Source: Methanobrevibacter sp. TMH8
Lineage (GTDB): Archaea > Methanobacteriota > Methanobacteria > Methanobacteriales > Methanobacteriaceae
DNA length: 59,114 nt
Direction of reading: 5' to 3'
Assembly (NCBI RefSeq): GCF_020148105.1
Contig: NZ_JAHLZE010000015.1
Location: 1-59,114, forward strand
A program made the position numbers and the translations under genes. How positions within the stretch are numbered: position 1 is the stretch's first letter; each line of letters starts with the position of its first letter. Below, piece by piece: positions 7,755-17,172 of this stretch. The notes beneath the pieces are model-generated. The model had not been told where the DNA came from and ran no database searches. It saw only the letters and a list, made by a program, of their open reading frames with translations.

Positions 7755-10334
7755 ATGAGAGAATTAACAGATACTATGAAGAAAGATTTTTTGAGATATA
7801 TTTCTTCAGATTTCAAAGATTTAGAATACACTCCTTATGGTTATTTAACAATTATGAATCCCATAGAGAGAAAATATTTTAATATGAGATCTAAAGAATC
7901 ATATGAAAAATATGTAGAGGTTATTACTTTTATTGATGAGAATTTTTTAGAAATATGCAAAGGTTTGAATTCTAAAAATATAAAAGTTAAAAGAGATTGC
8001 GCTAGGTTATTAGGTGGTTTTTATGATGAACGGTCTGTTGATCCTTTAATTTATTCATTAAGCGAGACAAATAGTGGATATAGGTATGAATGTATTAAAA
8101 GTCTATCAAAACTACATTTAGTTTCAACAAAACCATTATTAAGAGAGCTAAAAAATTCCGATAAGCACATACGTTTAGGCGCTATTAAATCTTTAATTAA
8201 GATTAAAGATGGAGATACTAATAATACATTTGTTAAAAAAATTAAAAACTTAGAATTGAAAAATCATTGCAGAGTAATCCATATTGATGAAAAAATACTA
8301 AAAAAATATATAAACACTTTAAATGATGATTATTGGCCTGTAAGGCTTAATGCTATTTATTTACTAATGGGATTTAATATTCCAAACTTAATTGATTTAA
8401 TTTATCCATTAATTAATGATTCAAGCTCCAAAGTTAGACATGGAGTAGTAAGTTGTTTGTTTGCCCTTAATAACTTCAATAAATTATATAATTTTGAAGA
8501 AAATTTAGATTCAAAAGAATATTTACGATGTTATTATATGTTGAATGATATTTTAATGAAATCTTTTAAGGATAAATCAACAAAAGTTAGAATGAAAGCT
8601 TTAGAACTTCTTTATCGAGGTTATATAAATAATAATATCTCTAAAAAAATATTATCCTTTATAAATCAATCCCATGAAAAATATGTGAAAAAAGCAGAGG
8701 AACTTATTTATTTTGCGGATGAAATTTATTCAAAAAAGAGTGTGACAATTATTAAAGATTTAGTTTTAGATAAATTGAATTTTATTGAAAATATAAATTT
8801 TCTTAGAAATTTTTTAGAGGATTATGAAGAAAAAGATTTAAAACCTTATTTAGAATCATTATTACATGATAATAATGAAAAAATTAGAAAATATGCTGTT
8901 TCTTTATTAAGAAGATATTATAATGATAATGTTAACTCCTTGATAATCAATATTTATGAAAAAGAAGAGAATCTAGAAGTTAGAAAAGAAATTTTAAATA
9001 GTTTCCCACGAGAAAGAGAATATAGAGAATTTTTCAAAATATTTGCAAAAGATAAAGATGAAACCATTTGGAGAGATGCTTTCAATTATCTAAAAAAAGA
9101 ACATGGTAGAATTATCTATTATAATAAAGAAGACTTTATCAAAGATGATAATTTTGAAAAAAATGAATATAAACAGTGGTTAGAATATCTAAATAACAAC
9201 CAAACATTGAATTTTGAAAATAATTACGAATATATTTATAAGTTTTTACATCAAATAACTTCTAATTTTATTGAAAATAGGAATATTGATAGCTTATTGA
9301 GTAATATCAAATTGGTTGAAAATAATTTTAATAAATATTCATGGATAATTAATGATCTAAATAGTTTAAAAGCGGATTCCTATTTTATACTTGAAAATTA
9401 TGATAAATCTTTTGAATTTAGAAAAAAAAGTTATTTAAGTTTTTATGATTTATTTTTATATGGCCCATTACTAAAATCTCCAGAGAATATTATAAATTCT
9501 AAATGGATATTAGATAAATGGAGTAGATATCTTACTGATTTAGGAATAAAAAATAAAAAAGAAATTATAAAATATTTAGATGATTTATTAAATGAAAAAA
9601 GTTTCAAAAATAAGAATATATTGACTAATTTTATTAATAAAAACTATAAAAATGAAATATTATCTGAGAACGAGCTAAAAAATCTTGAAATATATTTCAT
9701 AGAAGATAATAGAGATGTTTTTTTGGAAAATAAATATGAAAAACTTAAAAAACAGTATTTGAAAGAGAAAGAAAACTCGTTTAAAACTATGAAATCTAGT
9801 GAATATTGTATATTTAGAACTTTTTTAGATGTTAATTTAAGATTTTTAGATAAAAATTATTTTTATAAAGAACTTTTTGTACCTGATTTAATATTAGAAT
9901 CTTTTCGTAATTTTTGTAAAGAATTAATAATGAAAGCAGAGAATAAATTTAGATTAGATAATAATTATCATTTAACAACTGAAAAATGGATTAGTGAAGC
10001 TAATTTGTTTAAAAAAGTTGTAGATTTATTTCCAGAAGAAATTGTATTAAGACATCAAAGCCCTAATTGGTTAGGTCGTCAACATTTTGATATATTTTTA
10101 CCATTTAGAAATATAGCTATCGAATATCAGGGAGATCCACATTTTCGACCAGTGCCTTATTTTGGTGGTAAAGAAGGATTTAATAATACGCTTGAAAGAG
10201 ATAGAAGAAAAAAAGAATTATGTAAATTGAATAATTGTAAGTTAATTGAAGTTTTTCCTAATTATGATATTAATTTTGTAGAAAAACAGATCAAAAAAGC
10301 AATAAGTACATATGATATTTTAAAAATCAAATAG
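7755..10334 (+). CDS. Large HEAT-repeat protein with C-terminal PD-(D/E)XK-type nuclease domain
   Basis: 859 residues. Residues ~60-450 show repeated helical pairs of HEAT type (for example SVDPLIYSLSE, RLGAIKSLIKI, VRLNAIYLLMG, VRMKALELLYRG, IRKYAVSLLRRYY). The middle is Lys/Asn-rich helix with TPR-like segments. The last ~120 residues form a nuclease-like domain: FDIFLP with D779, then AIEYQG with E790 and Q792 (the D...ExQ pattern), followed by HFRPV, FGGKEGF and ERDRRKKELC. Related domains occur in Vsr-like and restriction-like endonucleases. This is most simply a defence or DNA-processing nuclease with a HEAT scaffold; no experimental function is implied. Start chosen at ATG after GAGG. 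It leads a same-strand run to 14622. Confidence 0.65.
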   Translation: MRELTDTMKKDFLRYISSDFKDLEYTPYGYLTIMNPIERKYFNMRSKESYEKYVEVITFIDENFLEICKGLNSKNIKVKRDCARLLGGFYDERSVDPLIYSLSETNSGYRYECIKSLSKLHLVSTKPLLRELKNSDKHIRLGAIKSLIKIKDGDTNNTFVKKIKNLELKNHCRVIHIDEKILKKYINTLNDDYWPVRLNAIYLLMGFNIPNLIDLIYPLINDSSSKVRHGVVSCLFALNNFNKLYNFEENLDSKEYLRCYYMLNDILMKSFKDKSTKVRMKALELLYRGYINNNISKKILSFINQSHEKYVKKAEELIYFADEIYSKKSVTIIKDLVLDKLNFIENINFLRNFLEDYEEKDLKPYLESLLHDNNEKIRKYAVSLLRRYYNDNVNSLIINIYEKEENLEVRKEILNSFPREREYREFFKIFAKDKDETIWRDAFNYLKKEHGRIIYYNKEDFIKDDNFEKNEYKQWLEYLNNNQTLNFENNYEYIYKFLHQITSNFIENRNIDSLLSNIKLVENNFNKYSWIINDLNSLKADSYFILENYDKSFEFRKKSYLSFYDLFLYGPLLKSPENIINSKWILDKWSRYLTDLGIKNKKEIIKYLDDLLNEKSFKNKNILTNFINKNYKNEILSENELKNLEIYFIEDNRDVFLENKYEKLKKQYLKEKENSFKTMKSSEYCIFRTFLDVNLRFLDKNYFYKELFVPDLILESFRNFCKELIMKAENKFRLDNNYHLTTEKWISEANLFKKVVDLFPEEIVLRHQSPNWLGRQHFDIFLPFRNIAIEYQGDPHFRPVPYFGGKEGFNNTLERDRRKKELCKLNNCKLIEVFPNYDINFVEKQIKKAISTYDILKIK

Positions 10335-10394
10335 AAAGAAATATAATATAAAGGAAATAAACTGAAAACATACAATAAATTAAGGTGATTTGGA

Positions 10395-10805
10395 ATGAGT
10401 GAGGAGATACCTTCTATTTTTTGTTCTAAATGCGGGAAACAAATTAAAAATAAACAGAGTAAATATTGTCCTAGTTGTGGGCATGAACTAAACATTGCAA
10501 AAGAAACCCTGAGTAAAAAAGAGAATACTAATAATAAAGATATGTCTCAAAATATTAAAGTAGTTAAATATGAAAAAAATCCTGCGTTAGCAGCTATTTT
10601 GACATTTTTTCTTTTTTGTTTAGGTCAGTTTTATAATGGACAAATACTAAAAGGCATAGTATTTGTGTTATTGTTGATTATATTATGGTATATTAACATA
10701 TTTTTAGGTTTATTGTTCCTTATTTATGCAGCCTATGATGCATATAAAAATGCAAAATATATAAAAGAGAATAATGGAAATTATTTCTATAATGGGGCGA
10801 TATAA
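10395..10805 (+). CDS. Zinc-ribbon plus two-helix (TM2-like) membrane protein
   Basis: 136 residues. An N-terminal zinc ribbon has C10-x2-C13 and C25-x2-C28. A linker follows, then a TM2-type hairpin: NPALAAILTFFLFCLGQFYNGQ from about residue 62 and a second helix about 85-113. The C-terminus is cytoplasmic-looking and charged. AAGGTGA precedes the ATG. Its stop TAA overlaps the next start by one base, so the two are translationally coupled. Such Zn-ribbon/TM2 proteins are widespread in archaea without known function. Confidence 0.65.
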   Translation: MSEEIPSIFCSKCGKQIKNKQSKYCPSCGHELNIAKETLSKKENTNNKDMSQNIKVVKYEKNPALAAILTFFLFCLGQFYNGQILKGIVFVLLLIILWYINIFLGLLFLIYAAYDAYKNAKYIKENNGNYFYNGAI

Positions 10806-11746
10806 TGGGAATTAAAGAGCTAAGAGAAAAATTTCACGGCGAAGATGCGAAATTTAGCTCACATTTCCATAATACTGATGAGAATGGTATTAAAAAACCT
10901 TCTTGGGGAAAAATCATTGTGGCATGGCTTATAACGATTATTGCTGTGTCAATTATTGTTGGTACAATTTATAGTGCTGCCTTTTATGAGCCTGAAACAA
11001 GCTTACATTTAAATTCAGTTGATGCAATTATTGGTGCAAATGAAACAAATTATACCATTATGGGAACTACTGATGTGAATGCATCCCTACATCTATCTTC
11101 AAATGAACTTAAATTAAAAAATGTATCAGTTACTGTAGATTCTAATGGAAATTTTAAATATAGCTTAAATATACCTCAAAATGTTACAGATGTTTATGTT
11201 GAGTTAACTTCAGTGGCAAATGGTAAAACAGAAAACACTACTCTTGTACATATAGAAAGACCAACTACTTCTTTATCTTTAGATGATGTTAATTTTACTG
11301 ATAATGATACTTCTTTAACTGTCTCAGGTAAAACTGATCCAAATGCACAAGTAACAATTTCATCTTCTGATTTAGATATTGAAAATATTAGCTTAACTGC
11401 TGATAGTAATGGATTATTTAGCTATCAATTGTCTGTTCCAAATGATGAAAATAATTTTGAAATAAATGTAGAATCTCAAGTTCTTGGTAAAAAAGTAGGT
11501 AGTGATTTATTATCTATTGTAAGAGCATTAACTCCCGAACCTGTGCCTGAACCTGAGCCAACAATTGAATCAGATAGTTCAAGTTCTTCGTCCGATAGTT
11601 CTGACACATCAGCCGGAGGAGAGGTAATAATAACAGCAACTGGATCAAAATATCATAGTCATGTCCATGGTAATATGAAATATATAGAATATGTTTCTTT
11701 ATCATATGCAAAACAATATTATGAACCATGTAAGGTATGTTATTAA
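10805..11746 (+). CDS. Membrane-anchored protein with two Ig-like repeats and a Cys/His C-terminal motif
   Basis: 313 residues. A short basic N-terminus is followed by one membrane helix (about 35-57). Two related beta-rich repeats come next (about 62-150 and 151-236), each with a D-x-N-A motif and a SNGxFxYxLxxP motif. A Pro/Glu/Ser linker (PEPVPEPEP, then a Ser-rich run) leads to a tail with YHSHVHG and YEPCKVCY. The tail resembles the small metal-binding module found at the end of some secreted nucleases and surface proteins, though one expected Cys appears to be replaced. Most of the protein is probably outside the cell. It is coupled to the preceding zinc-ribbon gene. Confidence 0.6.
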   Translation: MGIKELREKFHGEDAKFSSHFHNTDENGIKKPSWGKIIVAWLITIIAVSIIVGTIYSAAFYEPETSLHLNSVDAIIGANETNYTIMGTTDVNASLHLSSNELKLKNVSVTVDSNGNFKYSLNIPQNVTDVYVELTSVANGKTENTTLVHIERPTTSLSLDDVNFTDNDTSLTVSGKTDPNAQVTISSSDLDIENISLTADSNGLFSYQLSVPNDENNFEINVESQVLGKKVGSDLLSIVRALTPEPVPEPEPTIESDSSSSSSDSSDTSAGGEVIITATGSKYHSHVHGNMKYIEYVSLSYAKQYYEPCKVCY

Positions 11747-11780
11747 TTTAAAATTTCTTTAATAATTTCGAAGTGAAAGT

Positions 11781-12071
11781 ATGGATAAAAATACAATCAA
11801 TAAAATCATCAAATTTAGGGATGATAGAAACTGGAAACAATTTCATACTCCTGAAAATTTAGCTAAATCAATATCTATTGAAGCTGCAGAATTATTAGAA
11901 TGTTTTCAATGGGATGATGAATACAATAAATCTGATGTTCTTGAAGAATTAGCTGATGTACTTATTTATTCTATTTCTATGACAGATATATTAGGTGTGG
12001 ATATTGATGAGATTATCAATGATAAAATTAAGTTAAATGCTCAAAAATATCCTCTTGATGAATCTAAATGA
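11781..12071 (+). CDS. MazG-like nucleotide pyrophosphohydrolase, copy 1
   Basis: 96 residues, the size of a single all-alpha NTP pyrophosphohydrolase domain. The metal-binding ExxE...ExxD pattern is clear: E34-A-A-E37 and E56-L-A-D59. Such enzymes hydrolyse nucleoside triphosphates to monophosphate and pyrophosphate, for house-cleaning or in defence against phage. It is the first copy of a duplicated segment and differs at 8 of 96 residues from the copy at 17173. GAAGTGA precedes the start. The 39-base gap to the next gene suggests co-transcription. Confidence 0.85.
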   Translation: MDKNTINKIIKFRDDRNWKQFHTPENLAKSISIEAAELLECFQWDDEYNKSDVLEELADVLIYSISMTDILGVDIDEIINDKIKLNAQKYPLDESK

Positions 12072-12192
12072 AATTCTAAAAAATATAATAAATTATAACA
12101 GATTTTAATCATGATTATCTATGACTCAACTAAAGAAGGCTTTATGAAAGATGTAGAATCTGGGGAAATTGCAGATAGAATTTCAGATAGAT
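11781..12192 (+). repeat. Duplicated MazG / DUF2075-start segment, copy 1
   Basis: This 412-base stretch aligns without gaps to 17173-17584 at a constant offset of 5392. The final 82 bases (12111-12192) are identical in both copies. Identity stops abruptly at 12192/17584, inside the gene that follows mazG. Upstream of the mazG start the copies are only loosely alike. Confidence 0.9.
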
Positions 12193-12848
12193 TAATCACT
12201 TTTTATAATGTTTCTAAAAATACAGATAGGATTTTAGATATTGATATTAAACAAGCTTATATGTTAAAGCTATTAGAAGAAGATGATGGAATAGAACAAA
12301 ATAAATATCCTAGCTTAAATGATCCAAATATAGCTGTTTACTTCCCTAGAAGAAAACAAGGATTGATTTCAGGTGAACATTACGTTTGCTATGATGGAGA
12401 TTGGAAAATCTTGGATTCAGACGATGAGGAAGTTGAAAAAGAATATGGCAAATGGGAAAGAGAATTTTTAGAAAATGGTAATGTAATCACATATAAAGAC
12501 GTAAAAGAAAACGGAAAAGATTATATTTTTAGATGTGATTTCTTTGAATTAAAAGAATTAATAGATATAAAACCAAAAAATGGGATATATATTCATTCAA
12601 TGACAGAACCATTTAATGATGAAATGGAAATAGACTTTAGAAGAGTTGAAAATTGGTTAAAGCATTTTGGTTTATATCCTATCTATAAAATGCATGTTTC
12701 AGGCCATGGAAGTGGTGAAGAGATCTTGGGAATGATAAGGGAAATAGCTCCTGAGAAGTTATATCCTATTCATACTGAAAATATTGAAATATTTGATGTT
12801 TTAAAAGATGATGGGATTGAAGTTGTTTGGCCTGAGGTTGAATCATAA
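12111..12848 (+). CDS. Chimeric gene: DUF2075 N-terminus fused to C-terminal half of a beta-CASP (RNase J-like) protein
   Basis: 245 residues. Residues 1-27 are identical to the start of the broken DUF2075 gene at 17503. From residue ~28 the sequence is the C-terminal half of an archaeal metallo-beta-lactamase/beta-CASP protein of RNase J type, with FYNVSKNTDRIL, SMTEPF, MHVSGHGSGEE and YPIHTE. The metal-binding HxHxDH region of a full RNase J is missing. The joint is sharp at 12192. The frame is open, so a protein may be made, but nuclease activity is unlikely. Best read as a recombination product and probably a non-functional remnant. Confidence 0.7.
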   Translation: MIIYDSTKEGFMKDVESGEIADRISDRLITFYNVSKNTDRILDIDIKQAYMLKLLEEDDGIEQNKYPSLNDPNIAVYFPRRKQGLISGEHYVCYDGDWKILDSDDEEVEKEYGKWEREFLENGNVITYKDVKENGKDYIFRCDFFELKELIDIKPKNGIYIHSMTEPFNDEMEIDFRRVENWLKHFGLYPIYKMHVSGHGSGEEILGMIREIAPEKLYPIHTENIEIFDVLKDDGIEVVWPEVES

Positions 12849-12897
12849 TAATATTAATTTGTTAAATAAATATTTTTTAAATTTAGGGGATGATAAA

Positions 12898-14622
12898 ATG
12901 ATAACCAGAGTTAAGGTAATAAATTTTAGATCATTAAAAGAGATTGATTTGAATTTAGAAGAAGATACTACTTTAATAATTGGGGAAAATGATGCAGGAA
13001 AAACTTCATTGATTGATGTTTTAAAATTTTTTTTTGATAATAAAAAAGTTGATGAAAATGATTTTCATCTTGAAGAAGATGAAATTAACATTGAAGTTGA
13101 AACAAATCAATTTAAATTAAATAAAAAAATTTTTAGGGATAATTTAGGAAATCATATAAATACTATTTATATTCGAGATGAATATATCGAAAATTGTATA
13201 AATGAATATAATTCAGAATCTTTCAATGCTTTAAATGAAGAAGATCAAAAAAAATCATTAATTTTTTTTGCTTCACTATTTACATTTCCTATTCGTTCTA
13301 ATACTAATTTAAATAATCTAAAAAATAAAATTTTAGATAAATTAAATGAACTAAAAAATAACAATGATTATTTTAGTTTTGATGGAAATTTAAACTTTAA
13401 TGTTTATTTTTTAGATGGAAAACATTTTGAAGATATTAATGTAATGTTTAATGAACTTTATTTTAAACAAAAAAAGAAAGATATATGGGAATTGAATTTA
13501 GATTCTGAAAAAACTCTGTTTGATTTTATAGATGATCATTTAAAAAGTTATGCTTCTGAATTAAATTCAAAAATTGATTCTTTAGGTATAAAAGATCAAA
13601 TAAGTACATTTGTTCCAAATTTCAATGATTTATCAATAAAACCTATTTTACAAAAAAACGATATTAAAATTGAACTAAATGTTGAGTTAATTGATGATGG
13701 AGGAAATTCTATTCTTTTGAATAAAAAAGGTGATGGAACTAAAAGACGCATAACAATGGCCTTGTTTGAGCATAAAAACGAAGACCCTGAAGATTCTATA
13801 GTAATTTTTGATGAACCTGATACTCATTTACATGTTAAAGCTCAATATGAATTAGTTGATATTATAAGAAATTTTAATAACAATAATCGTCAAGTACTTT
13901 TAACTTCTCATTCTCCTTTTTTAATGAATGCGTTTAAACCACAACAAATTAGAATATTTTCATTGTTTAATAATCAAACAGAAATAAAAAGCATAAATAA
14001 TGATTCAAAGATAACAACAACTTTAACTTCATTAGGCATAGTAAACACAAATTTGTTTTTTTCAAAAAAAATTCTAATTTTAGAGGGAGTTTCTGAATTA
14101 ATATTTTTAAAAATTCTTTTTGAAAGAAAATTTGGGTGCACAATGCAAAGTAATTTAATAAAACTTGTTAATAGGGAGGGAATAACGGATATTCCTAGAT
14201 TTATAAGTGTATTGAATGAATTTATTTATCCTTTAGAAACATATGTGATGAGTGATAATGATGGTGATGAAAAATTCTATGAGTTAATGAGTTCTTTAGA
14301 TTTACCTGATTCAAACGTGTTTTATATAGGTAATAAAGAATTTGAGGATGCTTTTGACTCAAAAGTTATTTATTATTGTTGGAAAAAACATGTTGAATCT
14401 AAAAATAGAAATATAGGTACTAATTGGACAATTGAAAAAATAGATAATCTTAAAAAATCTTGCTTGAATAATAATAAAAAATTCAGTAAAAAATTAAGAC
14501 AATTAAATACTGGTAGCATAAAAATGACAAAACCCATTTTAGCTCAAGCTTTAGGAGAATATGTTGAATTTGAAAGATTAGATGACAAATTTATTGAACT
14601 TATCAATAAGTTGAGAGAATAA
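12898..14622 (+). CDS. OLD-family ATP-dependent nuclease (AAA ATPase plus TOPRIM)
   Basis: 574 residues from ATG 12898, chosen because GGGGATGAT lies just upstream. Walker A is GENDAGKTS (29-37). The Walker B/D-loop region is VIFDEPDTHLH (DEPD about 305-308), followed by LLTSHSPFL. A C-terminal TOPRIM region has a Glu in LILEG (E396) and the acidic SDNDGDE (452-458). This is the layout of overcoming-lysogenization-defect nucleases, used in systems such as Gabija and in retron or stand-alone defence. No UvrD-like GajB helicase is adjacent, so it is not an obvious Gabija pair. It lies 50 bases after the chimeric gene. Confidence 0.8.
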   Translation: MITRVKVINFRSLKEIDLNLEEDTTLIIGENDAGKTSLIDVLKFFFDNKKVDENDFHLEEDEINIEVETNQFKLNKKIFRDNLGNHINTIYIRDEYIENCINEYNSESFNALNEEDQKKSLIFFASLFTFPIRSNTNLNNLKNKILDKLNELKNNNDYFSFDGNLNFNVYFLDGKHFEDINVMFNELYFKQKKKDIWELNLDSEKTLFDFIDDHLKSYASELNSKIDSLGIKDQISTFVPNFNDLSIKPILQKNDIKIELNVELIDDGGNSILLNKKGDGTKRRITMALFEHKNEDPEDSIVIFDEPDTHLHVKAQYELVDIIRNFNNNNRQVLLTSHSPFLMNAFKPQQIRIFSLFNNQTEIKSINNDSKITTTLTSLGIVNTNLFFSKKILILEGVSELIFLKILFERKFGCTMQSNLIKLVNREGITDIPRFISVLNEFIYPLETYVMSDNDGDEKFYELMSSLDLPDSNVFYIGNKEFEDAFDSKVIYYCWKKHVESKNRNIGTNWTIEKIDNLKKSCLNNNKKFSKKLRQLNTGSIKMTKPILAQALGEYVEFERLDDKFIELINKLRE

Positions 14623-14654
14623 AATGCCGTATTTAAAAATCAAAAATTATTTTG

Positions 14655-14864
14655 TTAAATTTTTTTATAAGTATATCTATTTTTAATATTGGCATGAAAA
14701 TAACTGCCATGAGAACTAGCAGCCATTAATCCATTATATTCACTTTCAGGAACATCATAGTATTGGTATGTTCCTCCACTATGGAATTCAATTTCCAATG
14801 TTTTTGTTGCAGAATCATAGCCAATAGAATTTATATTACTTGAAACAACATTATCTCTATTCAT
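14655..14864 (-). CDS. KTSC-domain small protein
   Basis: 69 residues. The pattern SSNINSIGYDSATKTLEIEF, then GGTYQYYDVPESEYNGLMAA and GSYFHANIKNRY matches the KTSC domain, a short beta-rich module common near phage, restriction and nucleic-acid genes. Its biochemical role is not established. A strong GGAGGTG precedes the ATG. It is convergent with the OLD gene. Confidence 0.85.
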   Translation of the reverse strand: MNRDNVVSSNINSIGYDSATKTLEIEFHSGGTYQYYDVPESEYNGLMAASSHGSYFHANIKNRYTYKKI

Positions 14865-14959
14865 TTTTTCACCTCCATATTTTTTAAATAAATAATAATT
14901 AAGAATTAAATCTTATTTTAAAAATCAAAATTGTTTTAATTATATAATAATACTTTTTA

Positions 14960-15835
14960 TTAATATTTAAAATTTATCTTAATTTGGTATAATAAATTAC
15001 ATATCTCATTTATTTCTTTTTCAATAGGATTGTATTTTTGTTTAATATTTTCTTTTTCATAAGTTCTACTATTATAATATTCTTTGAATCCTTTCATTAT
15101 GTGTATATTAGAATTTTTTCTATATGTTTTTAGATAAGTAAGTGTATTTTCTACTAAATAATAATATTCTTCTTTAGTAGCTGATTTTTTATCATAATCT
15201 AATTGATATTCAAAATCAGGTTCTCCTTTAATTTTATTTTCAATTAAACAAAATAAAAAATAATTCAAATAATATTTACTGTAACTATCATAACTATAAT
15301 TTGGATCGATTAAATCCCCTATCACTCCATTTAAATCTCCAAAAATCAAGAGACGCATTAAATCAGTAAAAGAATAATCATTAGGCAATTTTTTAATGTA
15401 ATTAATCCATTTTTTATTATTTTCTTTTTCATTGTCTAAATATAGAATATAAGCTCCTATCTTAAAAAATAAATTATGGATCTCGATATTTGAGATATAG
15501 TTCATTATTTCTTTTTTTTTATTTTCTTTAAAATCTTTTTCGATAAATAAATTATCACTATATATACTTTCAGATATATTTTTTTGAAAATTTAAATAAT
15601 TGATGAATGAAAAAGTATTCATTTCATATTTTTTATATAATTCTTCGGGATTTAGTAAAATTTTTTTATTTTCAGGTCCTAAAATTTGTTTTATTGAAAA
15701 ACTAAATAGTTTTAAATCTCTATTTATTACTATTAATATCATTATATTAAAGAAAATTTCATTTAAATTTTCTAAATTTAATTCAATTTTTTCTATTTTA
15801 ATAAAATTTTTATATAATTCTAAAAAAATATGCAT
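14960..15835 (-). CDS. Unknown helical protein, second gene of a two-gene unit
   Basis: 291 residues, rich in Lys, Asn, Tyr and Ile, largely helical, with no signal peptide and no motif I recognise. It begins 9 bases after the stop of the DUF2254-like membrane gene (15845-16810) and is surely co-transcribed with it. The pairing of a membrane protein with a soluble partner inside a defence-like island is suggestive but unproven. Confidence 0.55.
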   Translation of the reverse strand: MHIFLELYKNFIKIEKIELNLENLNEIFFNIMILIVINRDLKLFSFSIKQILGPENKKILLNPEELYKKYEMNTFSFINYLNFQKNISESIYSDNLFIEKDFKENKKKEIMNYISNIEIHNLFFKIGAYILYLDNEKENNKKWINYIKKLPNDYSFTDLMRLLIFGDLNGVIGDLIDPNYSYDSYSKYYLNYFLFCLIENKIKGEPDFEYQLDYDKKSATKEEYYYLVENTLTYLKTYRKNSNIHIMKGFKEYYNSRTYEKENIKQKYNPIEKEINEICNLLYQIKINFKY

Positions 15836-15844
15836 TATATTATA

Positions 15845-16810
15845 TCATAGTTCATGTTTTATTTTTAATGTAATTTTCAAAAAATTTATGTAAGAGTGAA
15901 AATAAAATTTTTTCTTAATTTCTATATTATTTTGACTATAAATATTAGAATTTTTCTTAAAGACAATTTTCAAAGTATCTTCATAATTTAAAAGAGAAAT
16001 AAGTTCTCTCATTTTTTCAATAATCAACTCACAAATATCAATAATTTCTAGTTGTAGTGATTTTTTATAAATTTGATAGTATGTTTCTATTGTGTTTTCT
16101 AAAACTATTTGTGTAATTTTTATTTTATCTTCTTTTAAAATTTGATATTTTTTCAAAAAAATTTTATTTTTAAATGAGTAACAATTTTTTAGATGGCCAA
16201 TTTTTGCAATAAAGTTGTATAATAGATCAATGTTATAGTTCACAACATAATATTCTTCATTTAATACACTTTTGATAGTTATATCTTGAATTATTCTATA
16301 TTTGTCTTTAAAATAAGATTCTTTTTGAATTTCATTTTTAATAAGTTTATTAAGATTCATTACTTTTTTAGAATATTCCGTCTTACTTGTATAAATGATC
16401 ATTTTTTCAGTATGAAATAGTAAAAGAATTAATATAATTAAAAATAATAAAACTATCACAAAGAATAATAATTTGTTATAATATCCAGTTGAAAATATAT
16501 AAATAAAACATGCAGAAATAATAAATAATGAAATTCCTGTTGAGAAATTCAAGATCATATCATCTTTATATTCATCTAAAATTTTAGGAGAACTCATTTC
16601 GGAGGCTTTTTGAACTATAAATTGAGATAATGTGAAAAAAATTGCTAAAATAGTTATAGTAGATGCTAAAATTACCAATATTATCTCTTTAGGTTTAATA
16701 AGATCTTCAAAATTAGGAACATTAATCAAAGAAGTTTTATATAAAATAAATATTATGCTTAAAGCTATCAATATTAGAAGAGTAATATTTATTTTTTTAG
16801 ATAGTTTCAT
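15845..16810 (-). CDS. DUF2254-like membrane protein
   Basis: 321 residues. Four hydrophobic helices sit in the first ~140 residues (about 8-27, 43-65, 91-112, 117-137), followed by a long charged helical region. The segment from helix 2, ILAIFFTLSQFIVQKASEMSSPK, resembles the conserved membrane part of DUF2254 proteins. The C-terminal part (about 150-321) is predicted cytosolic. Function unknown. First gene of a pair with 14960-15835. Confidence 0.5.
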   Translation of the reverse strand: MKLSKKINITLLILIALSIIFILYKTSLINVPNFEDLIKPKEIILVILASTITILAIFFTLSQFIVQKASEMSSPKILDEYKDDMILNFSTGISLFIISACFIYIFSTGYYNKLLFFVIVLLFLIILILLLFHTEKMIIYTSKTEYSKKVMNLNKLIKNEIQKESYFKDKYRIIQDITIKSVLNEEYYVVNYNIDLLYNFIAKIGHLKNCYSFKNKIFLKKYQILKEDKIKITQIVLENTIETYYQIYKKSLQLEIIDICELIIEKMRELISLLNYEDTLKIVFKKNSNIYSQNNIEIKKKFYFHSYINFLKITLKIKHEL

Positions 16811-17172
16811 AATTATTTTTTAGTTTATATATAATAATATATTTTTCTCATTAAATTTAGATTAAATTAATTATATATTCACTTTATTCAGTAATTAGTT
16901 AACTGCACCGATTTTTATATTTATAAAATTATTTTTATTATTGCATATAATTTAATTTGTATGTTATAATATATAGTTTTGAATAATTTGGAGTAATTTT
17001 ATTATTTTTCTATAAAATTTAAATCTTGAGATTATATAGAAAAAAATATAAGTTAAACAAAATAGACAGAAAACATATTTTAAATTAGAATATTTAAATA
17101 TAATAAAATATACTTATTATTTTATTATTCAAATTAAATTAAAAATAGTTTAAATTTCTTAAATGTGATTTT
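16811..17172. other. AT-rich spacer before second MazG copy
   Basis: 362 bases with promoters for the divergent genes on both sides. No gene or clear repeat seen. Confidence 0.4.

Noticed and set aside
12111-12848. Functional RNase J-type nuclease
   Set aside because: Lacks the N-terminal metallo-beta-lactamase half with the HxHxDH motif; only the C-terminal half is present.
12898-14622. Gabija system
   Set aside because: OLD part present but no adjacent UvrD/GajB-type helicase.
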